DNA of 64,000 nt from Haliclystus octoradiatus (taxonomy: Eukaryota > Cnidaria > Staurozoa > Stauromedusae > Haliclystidae): positions 13,884,538 through 13,948,537 of the forward strand of contig OU744446.1 of the NCBI GenBank assembly GCA_916610825.1. The letters run 5' to 3'. The translations under genes were made by a program, and so were the position numbers. This document shows, in pieces, positions 1-11,190 of this stretch. The notes under the pieces were generated by a model. It worked only from the letters and a program-made list of their open reading frames with translations, did not search any database and was not told where the DNA came from. Numbering within the stretch: position 1 is the stretch's first letter; the number at the start of each line of letters is the position of its first letter.

Positions 1-760
1 GATGATTAGAAAATTGAGATAACTTGAAATTTTTCTCTTTTTTTTTAATTTCAGAATAATTAATATCACTGTCACAGAAAACCAGAGAACAAATTTTTCA
101 TAATTGTATCTGAGTATTTAATGAAAACTGTATGATTACTTCCTCACGCGAGTTATTAGCTACTATACCAAAGTATTATTGCGTTAACACTGATGACGTG
201 CTGCACTGGTATGATAATGGTAGTCACTGATATTATCATCAAAAAGCGTTACTTCGATGCTTGATGAACAGCTCATGGGAAATTCAGTATTAGGCGTTGT
301 GGATAACTGCTGTAACCCCATAGTAAGATCTGAAGGTGCTTCATTAGTTCATATCGTGGTATCGAATAAAGTTCGAGCTTTCCAATAAGCCTGCTCGGAG
401 TTTAAAAGTTTCATTGTCCTGACGTGGGATAAACGGAGTAAATTCAAGAGAATTATCCGGTGTTTTTCCCTAGGGATTGATATTAACAATGAGAAATATG
501 AAATCGACAAATAACTCTGAAGAGGCTGGATATTATATGATATGATATATTTCGTCATTTTGACCGGCAAATAAATTACACTTTACACTATAGAAAGTGT
601 CACTTACATAAAGCCTCAAGATTAAGAACTAAGTTAAATAAAGATTACTAATTTAAACATGAATATGGCCCTGTTGTTATATGCATAAATATGTCATACA
701 GTATCTGGTTAATAACTATTAATGTAAAAATATGTATCTATACATTAGCGAATATTTTAT
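1..760. other. No recognisable gene
   Basis: AT-rich sequence with only short open frames that lack recognisable motifs. I see no splice-bounded conserved exon and no clear repeat boundary. Confidence 0.4.
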
Positions 761-1096
761 CTATATAATTACTTTACAAAATTCTGGTAAATTAAATGAT
801 CGTAGTTTCTCCTTGAATTGAGCAATAGTTTTTGATGTAACAATATCAACCGTCAGATTGTTCCACCAAGGTATTATACAGTTACAAAATTGTTTCTGGA
901 AAGATTGGAAACGCGGTATTTGTGCTAAACTGTCTAGATTTAATAAAATCAAACGATTCTTGTATTCTGTACCTTGACGATTGAGTAATCGGAATCTCCT
1001 TGTAAAATATCGTTGGACAGATTCTAGCTTTTCAATATCTTTCACGAGGCATGGATTCCACACTGACGACAAAAATTTCATTAACGGACGGACATA
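761..1096 (-). pseudogene. LINE (non-LTR retrotransposon) ORF2 C-terminal fragment
   Basis: The minus-strand frame 1081-761 gives a 106-aa peptide. It contains SVWNPCLVKDIEKLESVQRY, followed by a FTRRF segment and an RLILLNLDSLAQ segment. This is the pattern found after the reverse transcriptase domain of jockey/CR1/RTE-like LINEs ('pvWnP.l.kdi..lE.vQrrftrri'). The central part is shortened compared with intact elements, and there is no RT catalytic domain nearby, so this is a 5'-truncated, internally deleted relic. The host function is none. The family assignment rests on motif memory and the exact clade is not resolved. Confidence 0.6.
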
Positions 1097-1526
1097 ATTG
1101 AACAGTGTAAGCTGTAACCAATAGCTCTACGTTGGATGAAGAAAAAAGCATTTTAAAATAAGGTGTATTCTTCAGTATGCTTTTGCAGCTAATTAGCAGC
1201 TACATAGAGCAATGATTGGATGGTTTCATATCAGATGTGACAATAATAATAAAATCACGGACATTATTTACATTGACGGGGGTACGACCAGATCTAGAAT
1301 AATCAGACTCAGGAAAGTTTAAATTGCCAGTTGATAAAACAAACATTTGTCATATGCAATACGCAATATTGCCATGTTTCTGCAAACTCTGAAAGATTAC
1401 AACATGTTTGAGTTAGATCCGATTTGCATGATCTTCATTAATTTGCTATTACAAGAAAACTTTGCATCGTCAGCAGAGCTTGACAGTAGTGTTTTCTTCA
1501 AGACAAGTAATAATATCATTAATACA

Positions 1527-1702
1527 TAAGGATGGTGACTGAGTCTAAGAAAACACATTCCTAATTTCTGTTTGACTATAGTTTCACGCAGTGTGCGATC
1601 ATCAGACAGTTGATACTCAAGTATACTTGTATTACTATCATTATTATTATCAAGTACACAGAAATTAAGAATGTGTTTTCTTTGACTCAGTCACCATCCT
1701 TA
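1527..1702. mobile_element. MITE-like short inverted-repeat element (176 bp)
   Basis: The left arm starting at 1527 (TAAGGATGGTGACTGAGTCT...) is the near-perfect reverse complement of the right arm ending at 1702 (...GACTCAGTCACCATCCTTA). The arms are about 45 bp and the spacer is about 85 bp. There is no coding capacity. The shape is that of a miniature inverted-repeat transposable element; I could not define the target-site duplication with confidence, so the superfamily is open. Confidence 0.55.
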
Positions 1703-2094
1703 TACTATTACAGCTCTGCCAATGTGTAATCGGTAATGAGCACTATCACATCTGACGATAGATAAATCTATCTTTATTATTCTAATATCAAAAATCGATA
1801 AATGCAATATCAATTCTGCACCGATTATTAATGGCGGTACACCATTGGTCTAGTGACTGGAGTAGCTTATTGCTGAGGGTTGCATATTCATAAATTGCTT
1901 TGTGAAAGTTTAAATAGCATTGATTTGCGACTTTTTTAAACTATTTAGGGTTGATTGTTTTATGAGCATCTAAATTTAAGTTGGTACACGCCAGTCCTTG
2001 AAGTTTCCGAGGGTTATAAAGGCCACACTTTATTTGCCACTCTTGTTTCATTGATAAAATACGTTGGATAAAATATATCTCATGTATGGCAGCC

Positions 2095-2440
2095 TATCGA
2101 GGCCACAACAAAATTTTAATCAGTTGAAAAAGAAGGAAGCTTTGAAAAACGTTTTCAAAGTAAAACATTATTGAAAAAACTTTTTTCTAAGCAAGCTTTT
2201 TTTTCAAAAGTAAAAAAATTTTGAAAAACGTTTTTCAAAGGAAATTTTTTTTGAAAAGCTCTTCAATTTTCAGCAAAGCCTATCAACGCTAGCCTCATTC
2301 CATCACGACCCTTATTTCCTCGCGGCGCTCCAGTGAGCACCCCGCGGAAATGAGGCTATGATGGAGTGAGGCTATATCAAGACCACATAAAACGAGGCTA
2401 GGCCTTAGTGAGGCTCAATCATAATGGCTTGCAAAAATAG
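2095..2440. repeat. Palindromic GAAAAACGTTTTTC-type array with flanking hairpin
   Basis: Positions ~2125-2270 hold imperfect copies of a ~25-nt unit that is itself palindromic (TTGAAAAACGTTTTTCAAAG and variants). It is flanked by AGCCTATCGAGGCC on the left and CAGCAAAGCCTATC on the right. Next to it (2293-2376) is a hairpin of CCTCATTCCATCA with TGATGGAGTGAGG. A related array lies in reverse orientation at 10985-11190, so this is a dispersed repeat family, probably a non-autonomous element. Confidence 0.55.
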
Positions 2441-5400
2441 ACAAGGTAGGCAAGAGCCTCTATCCCGTGTTCCGCTCCATGAAACTGAGAGTCGCTGCAC
2501 TCGGGCTAGAGGAATTTCTTACTAAAAGTTGGCCAACCATTTCAGAATTTGGAAATGCCCAATCACATGCGACCTTAAGATCACGTGGAGCTGTAAGCCT
2601 TCTTGATTGGCTGAAATATCCCTTACGTCATGAAGTCTGACTCATCACTTTTTCAATAATATCCAAAATTTCAAAAGTCTGCTTCCATGCTTCGAATCAT
2701 TCGTTAAGTTTATTTAATTTGCTTGCCTATCCTGGAGAATTGAAACGCTGTTTTCAGTATATTTAATTAGACTGAATTGCTGTTTTTACTTATTTCCTAT
2801 AATGTTTAACAACGTGGACATTTAATGACTGGATTTGAATTATAATAGAGTTTGTTCGTGAGATAATATCTGGTGTTGGGTTTTAAACTTTGATAAGCCA
2901 ATTCGTCAGAAGATTTCTGTTAGCAGCTGGCAGCTGCCTCGAAAAATTGGCAGTTAAGTTTGATAAAATCGGCCTATAAAGTACAAAGCATGCTGCATTA
3001 TCATTTATATATACATATGGATGAGTGGCACTTGTATATTAGATATTGACATTGTCATACAGTAGCCTACTCTCGTTTGAATCAAGGATATGAAGCATCG
3101 TATTGTTTTTGATAATAATATTCCATAAATATGGGAGCAATGAACGCTAATAGTTCATGACTTGAGAGATGAGCTTATGGCACTGTGTACAATCAGAATT
3201 ATTTCGTTCATCTCACCCTTCTATGCATGATGTTGCATCGATCAAGCCTTGCTTTTTTGAGGCTCAATGATGATGTTCAAAGTGCTTAAACTCAATGACT
3301 GCACATGATTATAGATACCTACTTCCACAAATAGAGTCTTATGCCTACCAAACTGTTTTCACGATCATGGTCGGTCTTCCCATCGCATCATGGTAAGTGT
3401 TTTATTTTGCATAATTCACATATGTTGGGAATAAAAATATAACAACACAGAGACAGAGTAAGGTTTACTCGATGCCTATATCAACTTGCAGATGCTTTAA
3501 ATCAAAATTGTTTTGTTGTAACTTATTGCAGTCTCAACCATTTTCTTTGTATTATATCTGCAAGCATATCTCTTGGAGGTGATTTCCCTTTCTTCGTGTA
3601 TCACTTATTGTTTCATATGTAGAAAAATTCAATATCAACTATTGCGTAACTTTTTAGATTTCATATAAATATTCTATAAACTTGAAAACATTTCATTTCT
3701 GACTTGAAGATGAGATAAGATAATTTGGAATTATTGCAAACCTGCCTACTGCCTCTGTTACAATGAGGATTATTGGATTATTTAAGCATGCTTAGCCTGG
3801 TGATCGAACAATGATGGTCACTGTTTTCATATAGACCCAGCTTCCTCAGCCACTAAAAACACTACAGGTTGAGATGTTGGATTTCAAGTTTCTCCAAATT
3901 AATTTCAGGTCTGTCCTGTTTTATGTGTTGCACGAAGGGTCACTTGTGCCTCAAATTTTACTTCAATCTATGCAAGAGAATTAATACCCCCCCCCCCCCA
4001 AGAAAACATGAAACAATCCTCAACAGGAAAATGTTGCTGCTATTTAGTAACAATGCACACCAGATGTACAAAAATACAGGATCTAGGTTCTGGCATACGA
4101 AATACATAATACTCAAAATACATCAAAGAGAGAAGTAAACAAATTGAAACAATATATAATTTCATCTTCAGCATTGTTTTGGGCAATTTCTAGGCTCATG
4201 TGTCTAAAAAGGAGTACAATAAATGTGATTTAGGCAATTACAGGACGCAAGCATTATAGTAAGAAATCATCTTTCTACAATAATAATAATTACATAAATC
4301 GAATCCTATGCTATAAGCTCTAATAGTTAGTTACTCTATGTTCCAGTGTGGGTGACCAAGTGAATCCTCTGTCATGTAGGACACTAAATTACATAGATGT
4401 TGATCTCTCTTTGGTCGATAGCCTACCTTATACCATTTTTATGCAGATAAGAAAGAAGAGGCATGCTTCCAGACAAGCACACCAACTGATGAAGTTCAGG
4501 GAAATCATGCAAAGCGTCCACAGAACAAATTTTCTGCTAGTCAGGCTGGCATGCTCTTTAAACGATTTTATGAAGAGAAAATGGAACTCTTCATTGTTCA
4601 TGTAAACATTGAAATTCAAAATTCAATCGTCATCTTATTGGATATTTAATAACCTTTTAGGCAATTTTGTTGGTCCTGTTACAATTGAGGCTGCATCAAA
4701 TAATAGTTCATTATTCATTGTATATTTATCTTGAAAATGAATATTATTTATTTATAATTTTGTAAATAAATGTTATTTTTAGCAACATAACCAATGCAAT
4801 ATCAGTGTCATATAACATGTTCAATGAAGTATTTTGCTTACTACCAGACTGCAAATTATCCAAACTGTGCGCTCATGCTAAAATAACTTACTGCTTTAAC
4901 GACAAAAATTTGATAACATTAGCTTACCTCTATTTTTAAACTTGAAGGTTTCTTAACTAAAAAATATATGCTATAAACTCCATCACCAAGAGGATAAATA
5001 AGTCCTAGGTATTGTTACAAAGTTAGTCTCCATTGGCTTCCTATTATGAAAATCATGGGATAATGGAATACTTCCTATCGTGAAAATCATGGGATTATAC
5101 ACCAGAAATAGGATAACTTCTTTCTATCATAAGACATTAAATAAGATTGCCTTACGACCAATTAAGCCCTTGCGATTGTAAATGACCTCAGTAAAAAAAA
5201 TAGTATGCCTATAAATAAATACCCTTGAAGTTTTAGCAATTCATGTATAGTATCCGATGCTGCTGTACGCCGCAAGGAGAACATTTCAACAATCAAAGAA
5301 GACGGCGGAAGACAAAGTTAGAGAGAAATCAGCGACTTAAACATATATCATGTATGTTCAAGTTTCAACCAATTCTTGATAATGACACTCATCTATGTAG

Positions 5401-5490
5401 TACTTATCTGATTAAAGATGTAAAAGAGATTTACAAATGATCGATTAAATTTCCTGCGTATTGATTCACTTGATTCACGTAGGATAAAAT
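2441..5490. other. Intergenic, no supported gene
   Basis: Only short frames are present, the longest about 89 codons, with no recognisable domain. There is a 13-nt C run near 3987-3999. A ~30-nt motif containing GAAAATCATGGGAT occurs twice near 5046 and 5082. I see nothing else. Confidence 0.4.
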
Positions 5491-5495
5491 CTTAC

Positions 5496-5640
5496 AGCTA
5501 GAGTTCGACAAAAGTAGGAATCAGAAGATTGGAGAAAATTCAAAAGGAAATTGATATTTTACCATTTATTGGTCAAACATCAACAAAAAAATTGAAAAGA
5601 ATGTTTAAGTGCCTCTGGGATTCCAGAATACTCTTTAGGC
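5496..5640. mobile_element. Decayed hAT-type MITE (GTCCGACAAAAG family, copy 1)
   Basis: The sequence GAGTTCGACAAAAGTAGGAATC, then the internal stretch TTTATTGGTCAAACATCAAC, matches the copies at 26748-26925 and 38719-38888 in order and spacing. The right terminus is degraded here and no target duplication remains visible. Non-coding. Confidence 0.5.
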
Positions 5641-7369
5641 TTTATAACAACATATAAATAATATTAATAATAATTACTAGTATGTAAACTGTGCTGTAGT
5701 ATGCTACTTGGCCTAGGTTAATCTGAAGTATTAGTAGGTTAGAAGTCCTGAAAAAGTGAAAAATGAAGAGAAGAAGACAAACAGATGGGCAATTGGGCAT
5801 TGGCCAGCCTAGCATAAATGAGTCAGTATATGCATATGGATTAGTAAAGTTCAACGTTATGACAACAACAGACATAAGTTTTAGTTGATCAGTTGCAGTT
5901 GATCGTATTTACTGTCTTATTAATACCAACCTGGCTAGGTTCGGGCCGTCACTCTGCGTCTGCGAAGCAACCTTCTCAAATTCCAGGTTCTGGTGAAGAA
6001 AACGACTGCTTGCTTTACAATAAATTATGTTCTTACATTCAAAACACATTGAGTTAAATTACCATCAAGAAGAAAATGATAATAGAGAGCATTTTGAGCT
6101 TTTAGAAAAGAAACAGATAACATATCAAGATGTCGAACTTAGCAAAGTCGAACACTCATTTTGTTTTTACTTTTGTCATTTCCAGTCTCGGCTAGATTTA
6201 GGGTTTTAGCGAGGTTTTACGCATGCGCATTGCAAAACATGTATCTTAGTGGGCCCGCTTTTTACCCTCATTGATGTTAGCCTGTATGAAATGGAGTTCT
6301 GACGTAATGCACACAGGCTAACGGCGTTTGACTATAGACAAGGTTGCTCAATGGTCATATACTGCGTTTACTCTTTACTAAAATACTATTATGTACATAT
6401 TTATGATTCGCACGAATATAATTTGCTATTTAATCATGAATAAGTAATGGTCAAGAATCAATAGTAATCAGTGCATATTATTTCCAACCATTTCAAATAA
6501 TTCCAAGTTTTCGGCTTGCTTTATTCATCAAATGATTAACCGGGATTGGAATCATCATTCTCATTGGATGGATTTCTCGCTGTCATATCAAGAATATCAT
6601 TCATGTGGTATGGCTAAATGATTATTATATAGTCTCTATATGGTTGGTTATGGAATTACTTATTTACTCAACATGCACTGTTTGTTTAGTCGTCTTATTA
6701 TTATGTTAGTTGTTTTATGTATAGTGCCTAAAATTCTAAATGCTAATCGAGATCTAAGTCACCGCATTTCATAAAGTTTTTCCTGATTTTACAAGAAAAG
6801 TCAAACACCAAGGCGAGCAAAGCAACGAATCATTGGTTTTGTTGGTTCTTTGCTTTTTAGTATAATATTGAATTCACTCTACTGCCGCACAATTATCTAC
6901 TACACAATTATATCTCGCATGCTGCCCCCACTACAGCTGTCAGCAAATGAAATTGTAACGAACTGTCTTGTAATGAGCATATAGACCGACTATACTGAAC
7001 AAGGTTTAGCACCAACAACTATAACCGGGAATTTGAAGCTGTTTATATTTATTACAATCATAGTAGACGACTAAAAGACAAGCAAAGATCAATTTCTGAG
7101 CTGGGAAACTTGGATATATCATGCTCGCCTAAAAATACATTACAAATATAATAGAGCAATAACAGTTTATAAATTGTGTACAGAAGACCACAAAAAGCTG
7201 ACTTGGTTGGTTACATTATATATTTTTCAATTTACAAAATAAATATATAATATAAAAATATTGAAAGTTCGAAAATTTACGGCGAACATGTGGAACTGTA
7301 CAAGTGAGATCCATCGATATCGATCGCTCTGGTACAGCTGGGTGGTGTAATTTATATATGTAACAAGGA
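5641..7369. other. Intergenic with one small hairpin element
   Basis: I see no gene. A 47-nt inverted repeat at 6276-6322 (GTTAGCCTGT...ACAGGCTAAC) belongs with similar AGCCTG-ended hairpins at 11500-11557 and 14889-14961. The rest is unremarkable AT-rich sequence. Confidence 0.4.
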
Positions 7370-8171
7370 ATGCATGTGATATGGTACAAGGAGGATGATG
7401 CTGTAAAACTGCGACTTCGTAAATTCTCTGTGGAGAAGCAGATCTGGGAGAGCGTAGGTAAATCAGCGTCTACATTTCCAAGTCCAAATGAGGCATTTGG
7501 TGAAGGAGGATCCAGGCAGGCATTCAAGGCCGCTTCTTCGGATTTACCAAGTGAATGGGTTTTGAAGAAGTATCATGGAGATATCTTAACTACCTTCGAA
7601 GAATCAAACATTGATTAGCCTACAAGAGGGAGCTAAAAAAAACGTGTAATTGTACGAAGTTGCTAAATATATTGCCAAAAACTTACAAAGAAAATTAGAA
7701 AAGAAAGCTAAACAACTTGAATTCGGAGAAGCATTAACATATAACAATGTCTACTTTGAGGGAAACCCTGAAAATGAAGAATATGTCATAATTGAACAAT
7801 ATGTGGAAGGACATTTTACAAAATGTGTTAACAATAATGGAAAAATTAATACAGATAATAATGAAGTTGGCAGAAAAGAAACGGACGAGCAACTGGAAGC
7901 AGAGTGCTTTGCACATTATTCGTATGAGGCATTGGATAAAACATTAAGGGTATTAGATATTCAAGGTTGTGGCTGCAGCCTATTTGATCCTGAGATTGTA
8001 ACAGTAAAACAGTTAATAGATGATGAATATTTGTTTTCAACAGGCAATCTCGGGAAGAAGGCAATTGTTGAGTTTTCCGAATGGCATATTTGTAACAAAT
8101 ATTGCAAATTATTAGACTTAGAGTCACATATTGACATAGAAACAATAGACATTTCAGATAAAGATGCATAA
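7370..8171 (+). pseudogene. Alpha-type protein kinase domain, broken by a frameshift and a stop
   Basis: Two consecutive frames together resemble an alpha-kinase (the eEF2K/TRPM7/VWKA-type atypical Ser/Thr kinase fold). Frame 7370-7618 carries GEGGSRQAFKA, the N-lobe loop, and WVLKKY, the lysine strand. Frame 7650-8171 carries YVIIEQYVEGHFTKCVNNNG, then AHYSYE, VLDIQGCG with LFDPEIVT, and the C-terminal FSEWHICNKYCKLL, whose H-C-C residues match the family's structural zinc site. The join is broken: the first frame ends at TAG 7616, the second runs upstream only to TAA 7647, and a one-base shift lies near 7590-7610. No intron fits the 30-nt gap. I infer an inactivated gene or retrocopy of a single-domain alpha-kinase. 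An assembly error is the main alternative. No partner gene is adjacent. Confidence 0.65.
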
Positions 8172-8594
8172 TTGACATAAATTGAATTAATGAAACTTTA
8201 CCATTCGCTGTAGCTGCCTATTTTATGATAATTAATAAATACTTCACATTATCACACATCTTTTGTTGTTGTATTGCTGCCAATTGCCAATTTGATTCTC
8301 ATCACGTCATTCAACTGCTTCTGAACTCTGATTCAAGATAGCATACTACAAGCTATAAATTACAGATCTGTAGCTTATATCTATAGCAATAATTTTTAGG
8401 TTATATAACCATCAGACGAACTTTGCAGACAGCATAGAATAGCCATAGGCAATACCAAGCAGCCTAGCTAGGTTGTGCCCGTCCAGACTTCAATTAAACG
8501 AGTGACAAACTTAATAAAAATCGAGCCCAAGTGACGTATATGTGTAACATAAAACCACTACACAATAACAAGACAACTCAATTGTGGAAGTTAA

Positions 8595-10880
8595 AGTGCA
8601 CATGACACCAAAATTTTATTCCGGAATCAAGTAGCCCATGCAAAATAAATAGGAATGGCGGCAATAATTTTTCGATTTGGACTCTTATAAGCGGAGATAT
8701 TTAATTTTGAAAGTACCATATTTCAGAAATTGTGCTCCTTCGAAAGTCGGAACTCATGCCGGAATGACAAGAAAGCCCACTATGGAAAAATAACCAAGTC
8801 TAGACTTCAAAAAATCGTAACTTTTTTCTCGCGAAAAAGAAATTGTCCAGTTTCCAGAACAGATATGCCCATATCTTCGGAACACCTTGTTGGCCATATA
8901 TGACTGAATTTGAACGTAAAATGTAGAGTTTATAAAGGTTTTATTAGACTTCGATGGAGTTTTTCTGTCAAAAAGGTGTTAAAACACTGGATTAACGCAT
9001 GTTACGCATCAAGGTGTTGACTACTAAAACAGTGGCAAAACGCTTTGTATTCACTTCGCCGCGGATGATGATCTTAACGTCTATAAAATTGAAAAAAATT
9101 CATTGCGCTATTTTGGTCGATCTCCCGCAGCTTAACGTCAGTGCTTCACTGATTTGTTAGCTTCAATCTCAATGATTGGCTATTAAAAACCATTGCATGA
9201 CCCCCTGTTTGCCTTGCAGCAGACGCGTTTCTTCAACAAAAACACAATTACTGAAAGATGAAATCGACACACGCAAATGTGTTTAATATAGTTTTATATT
9301 CGACGGACAACGGTTGTTGTCGACTTCTTCACAAAGCTATCCTGTCTAAGAATTATATTTAATCAATGAATTTAATATGCTGGAGATGTTTTTATCTGAT
9401 ATATAAAATACAATATTATATCACAAAAGACTTTAATATATCAATTGACGACACAGAGAGGTGTCTTACATTTGGGTAATGATGGAAATAATAATTCACT
9501 GAAACCAAAACATTTTGTACGGTTTGGACACACATATGGACAGTTTTACATTAATTTTGACTTTCAAATTCAACTTCATTGTTCAAGTAATTTACATTTT
9601 ATGTTGACGAAGGCTAAATGTTATTTGTGATGATCGTCATGATTTGATTCTGCTTGAACAACACTCGCATGCTGATATGCACTGGGCACACTCGAATTAT
9701 TTCAGGGTCGGGGTAAATATAATACAGACATTGAAGGCGGTTCTACTCGCCATGTGTATCTGTAGCGATGATTCACTCACTGAAGTGCTCGAAACGAAAA
9801 CCAATGCAATATCATTTGTTACTGTACTGTATAATTTCACGAATAACATCTAGTCTTCGTCAACATAAAATGTAAATTAGTTGAACAATGAAGTTGATTT
9901 GAAAGCCAAAATTAATGTAAAACTGTCCATATGTGTGTCTAAACTGTACAAAATGTTTTAGTTTCAGTGAATTATTATATCCATCTTTCCCCGAATATGA
10001 GACACCTCTCTGTGTCGTCAATATATTACGTCTTTTGTGATATAATATTGTATTTTATATATCAGATAAAAACATCTCCAGCATATTAAATTCATTGATT
10101 AAATATAATTCTTAGACAGGATAGCTTTGTGAAGAAGTCGACAACAACCGTTGTCCGTCGAATATAAAACTAGATTAAGGTATGATATTAAACACATTGC
10201 GTGTGTCGATTTCATCTTTCAGTAATTGTGTTTTTGTTGAAGAAACGCGTCTGCTGCAAGGCAAACAGGGGGTCATGCAATGGTTTTTAATAGCCAATCA
10301 TTGAGATTGAAGCTAACAAATCAGTGAAGCACTGACGTTAAGCTGCGGGAGATCGACCAAAATAGCGCAATGAATTTTTTTTTAATTTTATAGACGTTTA
10401 GATCATCATCCGCGGCGAAGTGAATACAAAGCATTTTGCCGCTGTTTTAGTAGTCAACACCTTGATGCATAACATGCGTTAATCCAGTGTTTTAACACCT
10501 TTTTGACAGAAAAACTCCATCGAAGTCTAATAAAACCTTTATAAACTCTACATTTTACGTTCAATTTCAGTCATATATGGCCCACAAGGTGTCCCGAAGA
10601 TATGGGCATATCTGTTCTGGAAAGTGGACAATTTCTTTTTCGCGAGAAAAAAGTTACGATTTTTTGAAGTCTAGACTTGGTTATTTTTCCATAGTGGGCT
10701 TTCTTGTCATTCCGGCATGAGTTCCGACTTTCGAAGGAGCACAATTTCTGAAATATGGTACTTTCAAAAGTAAATATCTCCGCTTATAAGAGTCCAAATC
10801 GAAAAATTATTGCCGCCATTCCTATTTATTTTGCATGGGCTACTTGATTCCGGAATAAAAATTTTGGTGTCATGTGCACT
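8595..10880. mobile_element. Large fold-back DNA element with ~1 kb inverted arms and TTAA TSD
   Basis: The left arm (8595-~9630) and right arm (~9838-10880) are reverse complements along nearly their whole length with scattered mismatches. The ends are AGTGCACATGACACC and GGTGTCATGTGCACT. Both ends are flanked by TTAA (8591-8594 and 10881-10884), a perfect 4-bp target duplication. The ~207-bp centre has no recognised gene, and the open frames in the arms show no transposase motif. TTAA targets with purine-purine 5' ends fit Kolobok-type elements; piggyBac also uses TTAA but usually starts with CCY. I infer a non-autonomous element mobilised in trans. A transcript through it would form a very long hairpin. 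Confidence 0.85.
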
Positions 10881-10984
10881 TTAAGTAAATGTGTAATTCC
10901 ATATGTAATTCCATAGCCAACCATATATAATAATGTAGCCATAGGCATCGGCATCAATGTAGCCACTATGACCCTGCTATGACC

Positions 10985-11190
10985 TAGCCTCGATTTTTAT
11001 GTGGCTTTCATAGGCTTTGCTGAAAATCGAAAAACGTTTTTCAAAAAGTGTTTACTTCGAAAAAATTTAACTTTGAAAAAAGTTTTTCAAAAACTTTTTA
11101 CTTATGAAAACATTTTCCTTAGAAAAAAGTGTTTCAAAAAATTTTACTTTAAAAAAAGTTTTTCAAAAAACTTTTACCTTTGAAAAAAGT
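10985..11190. repeat. Second copy of the palindromic GAAAAACGTTTTTC-type array
   Basis: Repeated units (CGAAAAACGTTTTTCAAAAA, TTGAAAAAAGTTTTTCAAAA and variants) occupy ~11025-11190. They are preceded by CATAGGCTTTGCTGAAAATCG, the reverse complement of sequence flanking the 2095-2440 array. Same family, opposite orientation. The apparent 60-aa frame here (K/F-rich) is an artefact of the repeat. Confidence 0.55.

Noticed and set aside
11001..11183. 60-codon K/F-rich open frame
   Set aside because: It is produced by the GAAAAACGTTTTTC repeat array.
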